In this document: positions 1 through 12,500 of the stretch, piece by piece
Position numbering within the stretch: the first letter of the stretch is position 1
Layout of the letters: each line of letters begins with the position of its first letter
Translations under genes and position numbers: made by a program
Notes under the pieces: generated by a model
Databases searched by the model: none
What the model saw: the letters and a program-made list of their open reading frames with translations, nothing else
Told to the model about the DNA's origin: nothing
Assembly: GCA_963170055.1 (NCBI GenBank)
Contig: CAUJGJ010000072.1
Location: forward strand, 847,501-860,000
From: Halisarca cf. caerulea
Taxonomy: Eukaryota; Porifera; Demospongiae; Chondrillida; Halisarcidae
Length of the DNA stretch: 12,500 nucleotides
Reading direction: 5' to 3'

Positions 1-8
1 TTACCAAT

Positions 9-137
9 TCAAAATCAATTGGCAGGGGATAGAAGTTAGTTACATCCCAGTTCACTCGCATGATATCCAGCGACCTCAGCTTCACCTCAGTCTTAGACGA
101 TAACTAGCATAACTATCATACTCGTACTGGGATATAA

Positions 138-138
<1 letters not shown>
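9..138. mobile_element. Fold-back MITE-like element, copy 1 (inverted relative to copy 2)
   Basis: GTTACATCCC at 39-48 and GGGATATAA at 129-137 are inverted ends. The inner arms repeat the CATGATATCC ... GACGATAACT pattern. Read in reverse complement, it matches 5021-5160 over its length, including the flank TCAAAATCAATT ... ATAGAAGTTAGT. It lies directly beside a (TA)n tract. Confidence 0.7.

Positions 139-140
<2 letters not shown>

Positions 141-171
<31 letters not shown>
141..171. repeat. (TA)n microsatellite
   Basis: About 15 TA units directly beside the left-edge fold-back element. Confidence 0.9.
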
Positions 172-174
<3 letters not shown>

Positions 175-180
175 TCCCCT

Positions 181-346
181 AATAGTGAAAACCTCCTAAT
201 ATCAGAGTGCATGGTTTTGTGGGTCCAGATAGATTCAATTTTTTTATGCATAAATTTATAAAATAACCTCTGAATAGTGTAAACTTTTGTATAGCAAGCT
301 GTTTTTCAGTTTCCAAGATGTCCATTATGGAGAGGTTCAATTGACA
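181..346. mobile_element. Decayed relative of the 393-568 MITE
   Basis: AATAGTGAAAACCTCCTAAT on the left and GTCCATTATGGAGAGGTTCA on the right have the same AACCTCT-type inverted end signature but poor agreement between ends. Its boundaries are approximate. Confidence 0.35.
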
Positions 347-392
347 TTATGTTAATATCTTTGATTCATAACATTTCTTAACTTCATTATAA

Positions 393-568
393 CAGTTGAA
401 ACTCTATAATCCAACACTATGTGGGTAGCAATTCGCGTCAGATAACAGAGGTTGTCAGATTACAGATTGACTGTTAGTATACTATATTATGGCAAATGTA
501 CCACAAACGATGGTTGGATGAGAGGGTACATTGGATTTAAGAGGTGTTGGATTACAGAGGTTCCACTG
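393..568. mobile_element. MITE with about 26-base terminal inverted repeats
   Basis: The left end CAGTTGAAACTCTATAATCC then AACAC matches the reverse complement of the right end, CAGTGGAACCTCTGTAATCC then AACAC, with about four differences. The outer bases are TAA on both sides, in keeping with a TA-type target site. The roughly 176-base unit has no coding capacity. The CAGT(T/G)GAAxCTCT ends resemble those of pogo/Tc1-mariner-type elements. Confidence 0.7.
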
Positions 569-665
569 TAAACGTAGTTATATTTCATACTGAGTCTTTA
601 GTTTAATATTATCTATTTTTTTTCTTAAGTTTGTGTTTGTTGTACTGTTTGGTGTATTGATACAT

Positions 666-832
666 ACAGTGAACCTCTGTTAGCAGTCACCTCATTTAAG
701 GTGACAACTGCCTAAAACGGTCACAGACTTCCAGTCTGTAACAAGCAGCCATCTATTCCCATTCACCATAACCCATTTTAATCCGGCCACCTGTCTGATG
801 TATTACCACAGTCATCTTCTTCAAGTACCAAA
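666..832. mobile_element. Fragment of a similar inverted-repeat element
   Basis: It opens ACAGTGAACCTCTGTTAGCA, matching the end type seen at 393-568, and contains a short hairpin (GTCACCT at 686-692 with AGGTGAC at 699-705). A matching right end was not found. It is non-coding. Confidence 0.4.
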
Positions 833-917
833 TGACATTTTATACAGTTTTATGCAGTCAAGATAGCAAAATTAATTTTAGCACTAATAAAATTGTCTAT
901 TTGCATAATATAAATGC

Positions 918-921
<4 letters not shown>

Positions 922-955
<34 letters not shown>
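922..955. repeat. (TA)n microsatellite
   Basis: About 16 TA units, ending directly at the first GGGG/CCCC hairpin repeat. Confidence 0.9.
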
Positions 956-956
<1 letters not shown>

Positions 957-1200
957 CAGGTGATTTAAGTGCATGGGGCAGCAGCCCCTTGCGCATGATA
1001 TAAAATGGGCTTGAAGGAAAGGCTAATAAACAGAGAATTTATATACATGTGATAGTAATAGAGCAGTATGAATTTATACAAGAATGAGTTAGGAATTGCT
1101 TTCAAAACATCGATGTGCAATGAATGCTCAGCTGCTACAATTACTCTTTAATCCTTTGCAAGTGATTCAAGTGCGTGGGGTGCCAGCCCCCACACACAAG
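953..1200. repeat. Two direct copies of a GGGG/CCCC hairpin repeat about 200 bases apart
   Basis: TTGCAGGTGATTTAAGTGCATGGGGCAGCAGCCCC (953-988) and TTTGCAAGTGATTCAAGTGCGTGGGGTGCCAGCCCCC (1154-1191) are clearly related. Each holds a GGG..-loop-..CCC hairpin. A looser relative, TGCAGGTGCATCGCAAGGGAGGCGC with TCCCTTT, lies at about 2098-2132. The positions are approximate to a few bases. Confidence 0.6.
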
Positions 1201-1331
1201 TTTTAACGATAATTACTTGACAATGTTTAATCTATCATCAATCACACAATAGACTGATACTAAATAGATTGACGGATGAATAGATTAATCTAACAATACA
1301 CATTTACAGACGTATGTTAATATTCTGATAC

Positions 1332-11340
<10,009 letters not shown>

Positions 11341-11344
<4 letters not shown>

Positions 11345-11400
11345 CCCGTAGTGAAGGCCTGTCTGGCACTCTCTGTAATGCGCCAATGATATATTGACAT
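11341..11400 (-). promoter_or_regulatory. Upstream ORF overlapping the receptor start codon (ATGA)
   Basis: In the presumed 5' leader, an ATG at 11400-11398 opens a 19-codon frame. Its TGA (11343-11341) overlaps the main ATG (11344-11342) in the sequence ATGA. If the transcript starts upstream of 11400, scanning ribosomes would meet this ATG first, which could lower or condition receptor translation. The transcription start is not known. An AT-rich stretch (TAATATATTATA) near 11440-11455 is the only promoter-like sequence seen, and it is weak. Confidence 0.4.
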
Positions 11401-11496
11401 GTATCCTTCCAATCCAGAGCACAGTTCTAGTTTAACTTAAGTATAATATATTATCCTATACATCAAGTATTAATAATCATAACAGCTCTCCAAGCC

Positions 11497-11566
11497 TCAA
11501 TAGTATTCAGGTAGTTGTGTAGCAGGACCTATTGCTGTACGGATGTGTCCACATTCAATTGAAGCT
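11497..11566 (-). CDS. Candidate terminal exon of an upstream gene, or a 5' UTR exon
   Basis: A very strong acceptor (TTGTTTCCTCATTTCAG) ends at 11567. In one frame (phase 2) it reads ASIECGHIRTAIGPATQL then PEYY and a TGA at 11499-11497. In the phase-1 frame, which would join the candidate exon at 11995..12075, it reads LQLNVDTSVQQ and stops at TAG. No canonical AATAAA follows before the receptor start. It may instead be an untranslated exon of the receptor kinase transcript. No family recognised. Confidence 0.25.
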
Positions 11567-11575
11567 CTGAAATGA

Positions 11576-11994
11576 GGAAACAATTATACTGTTCATAGCA
11601 TTGCAAAATTTATGGATAGAACTTCATGCATCAATTGAGTTGTGACACATAGTCCGCACAACTGTGAACAATTATATGACTGCAGCATACAATGTGTGCA
11701 TAATATATTAATGTACTATAATTATAATAAATTATCAAATTTCTATAATAAAATAAAACTGTCCAGCTAACCTATAGCTATAATATGGAAATTTCTCATT
11801 AACTATGTAACACACACAAGGACCCTTTTATAATTATAAAAATCATTTTTTGCTAAAACACGTGATCATGCAGTGAACCCGTGCATGTTCTGCACCATTC
11901 AACCCTATAATCACTACATACAGAAATCGTTGTAGGAAGACATCTTGTCATGCAAAACAAGTCAGTGCACTGATGGTCAAACAATCTGCCTCAC
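11576..11994. other. Stretch without a supported gene
   Basis: AT-rich sequence lying between two weak candidate exons. I see no convincing coding frame, RNA gene or repeat structure. Several ATGCATG-like and AATTATAATT-like short palindromes occur, as elsewhere in the window. It could be an intron of the presumed upstream gene. Confidence 0.3.
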
Positions 11995-12075
11995 TTTTAG
12001 ACCAGTAGCACCAATGTACTGTGGTAGCTTGTGTATACCAATCATAGTCCTTGGTTGCATATGAATTATGTTTGC
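11995..12075 (-). CDS. Candidate internal exon of an upstream same-strand gene, unidentified
   Basis: The acceptor is GCCACATTTTCCAG and the donor AAAA|GTGAGG. They enclose 81 bases, open in the phase 1-1 reading: KHNSYATKDYDWYTQATT followed by VHWCYWSK. The composition (Trp, Tyr, Cys) looks protein-like, but I recognise no family. The phase agrees with the candidate exon at the right edge. It could be chance: the exon is short and rests only on splice-site quality and an open frame. Confidence 0.3.
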
Positions 12076-12449
12076 CTGGAAAATGTGGCAAAACTCAACT
12101 GTGCATAATTATACTTGTGCATGATTGAGTGATAATTCATAAGATGGAATCCATGCATGATTTCATTCCTTCATACCCTACCTTTTAGTTGAAGCCTATA
12201 AATTAGAAGTAAATAACAGCTAGACGTTTAAATTTTAAGTAGAGTAGTTGCGTATTTACACACTGAAGTCTTCTTTTCTTGCTGACATGCATGCTGGTGC
12301 TTTTTATAGTATAGTCAAACCAAGTTTACCGTGCCAATGACTAGACATTGCAACTACAAAATATTGTAGACCTGCTAACTCGTACTTGGCATTAATGTAG
12401 GCTTTCAGATATCTGTTTAATACAATCTATATAGCAGTTTCAGATTTAC

Positions 12450-12500
12450 TTGACCAATTGGAGGTTTCCAAGGACCATCCATTACCACATCGTAGGCTCA
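12450..12500 (-). CDS. Possible exon fragment at the right edge, unidentified
   Basis: On the minus strand the sequence from the window edge to 12450 ends in a passable donor (CAA|GTAAAT). It is open in a phase-1 frame (LRCGNGWSLETSNWS) and in a phase-0 frame (AYDVVMDGPWKPPIGQ). The phase-1 reading could join the candidate exon at 11995..12075. On the plus strand a TTTCAG followed by an open frame is also present, so even the strand is uncertain. Confidence 0.18.

Larger units (their letters stand above)
1..1331 (-). other. Intron 10 sequence downstream of the kinase exon, repeat remnants
   Basis: The rest of the window on the gene's 3' side has no recognisable kinase exon (no HRD- or DFG-like coding segment in any minus-strand frame). 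It is occupied by fold-back and inverted-repeat element remnants and (TA)n tracts. The remaining kinase exons are presumably further out. Confidence 0.6.

Noticed and set aside
301..346. Minus-strand stretch that looked like a short kinase-type exon (ATG ... CTCTCCATAATGGACATC)
   Set aside because: It matches the AACCTCT-type transposon end seen elsewhere in the window and lacks an acceptor and kinase motifs.

Overview
The window reads as animal (metazoan) nuclear DNA. It is AT-rich, with short exons, GT-AG introns of about 80 to 2,200 bases, very long (CA)n/(TG)n tracts and many small terminal-inverted-repeat elements. There are no bacterial-style operons. Sponge (demosponge) is my best guess, because multi-domain SRCR receptors and unusual receptor tyrosine kinases are both expanded there. 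Nothing in the window proves the phylum.

Nearly all of it is one minus-strand gene that can be assembled exon by exon. It starts with a signal-peptide exon (11275..11344). Six SRCR (scavenger receptor cysteine-rich) domains follow: SRCR1 10630..10911; SRCR2 split over 10369..10438 and 9022..9272; SRCR3 8633..8941; SRCR4 8024..8329; SRCR5 5501..5797; SRCR6 3470..3799. Next come a transmembrane exon (2787..2973) and an exon carrying the start of a protein kinase domain (1332..1522: glycine-rich loop GSGCFGTV and the VAVK lysine). Every junction is GT-AG and phase-compatible. The spliced frame is open for 764 codons and then runs off the left edge. The predicted product is a single-pass receptor kinase, probably a tyrosine kinase, with six SRCR domains outside the cell. 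The rest of the kinase is not in the window.

The introns hold most of the repeats: a 315-base (CA)n tract that itself forms the SRCR6 splice donor; a diverged pair of about 0.3-kb repeat units (5922..6530); a 0.96-kb candidate element with 13-base perfect inverted ends (6462..7426) bordered by (GT)n on both sides; a 0.49-kb element (2244..2731); and fold-back elements, two of which (left edge and 5021..5165) are copies of each other in opposite orientation.

Upstream of the receptor (11.5-12.5 kb) there are weak signs of the 3' exons of another same-strand gene ending about 150 bases before the receptor start codon. The left 1.3 kb (the intron after the kinase exon) is mostly repeat remnants. 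No RNA gene, CRISPR array or plus-strand gene is supported.
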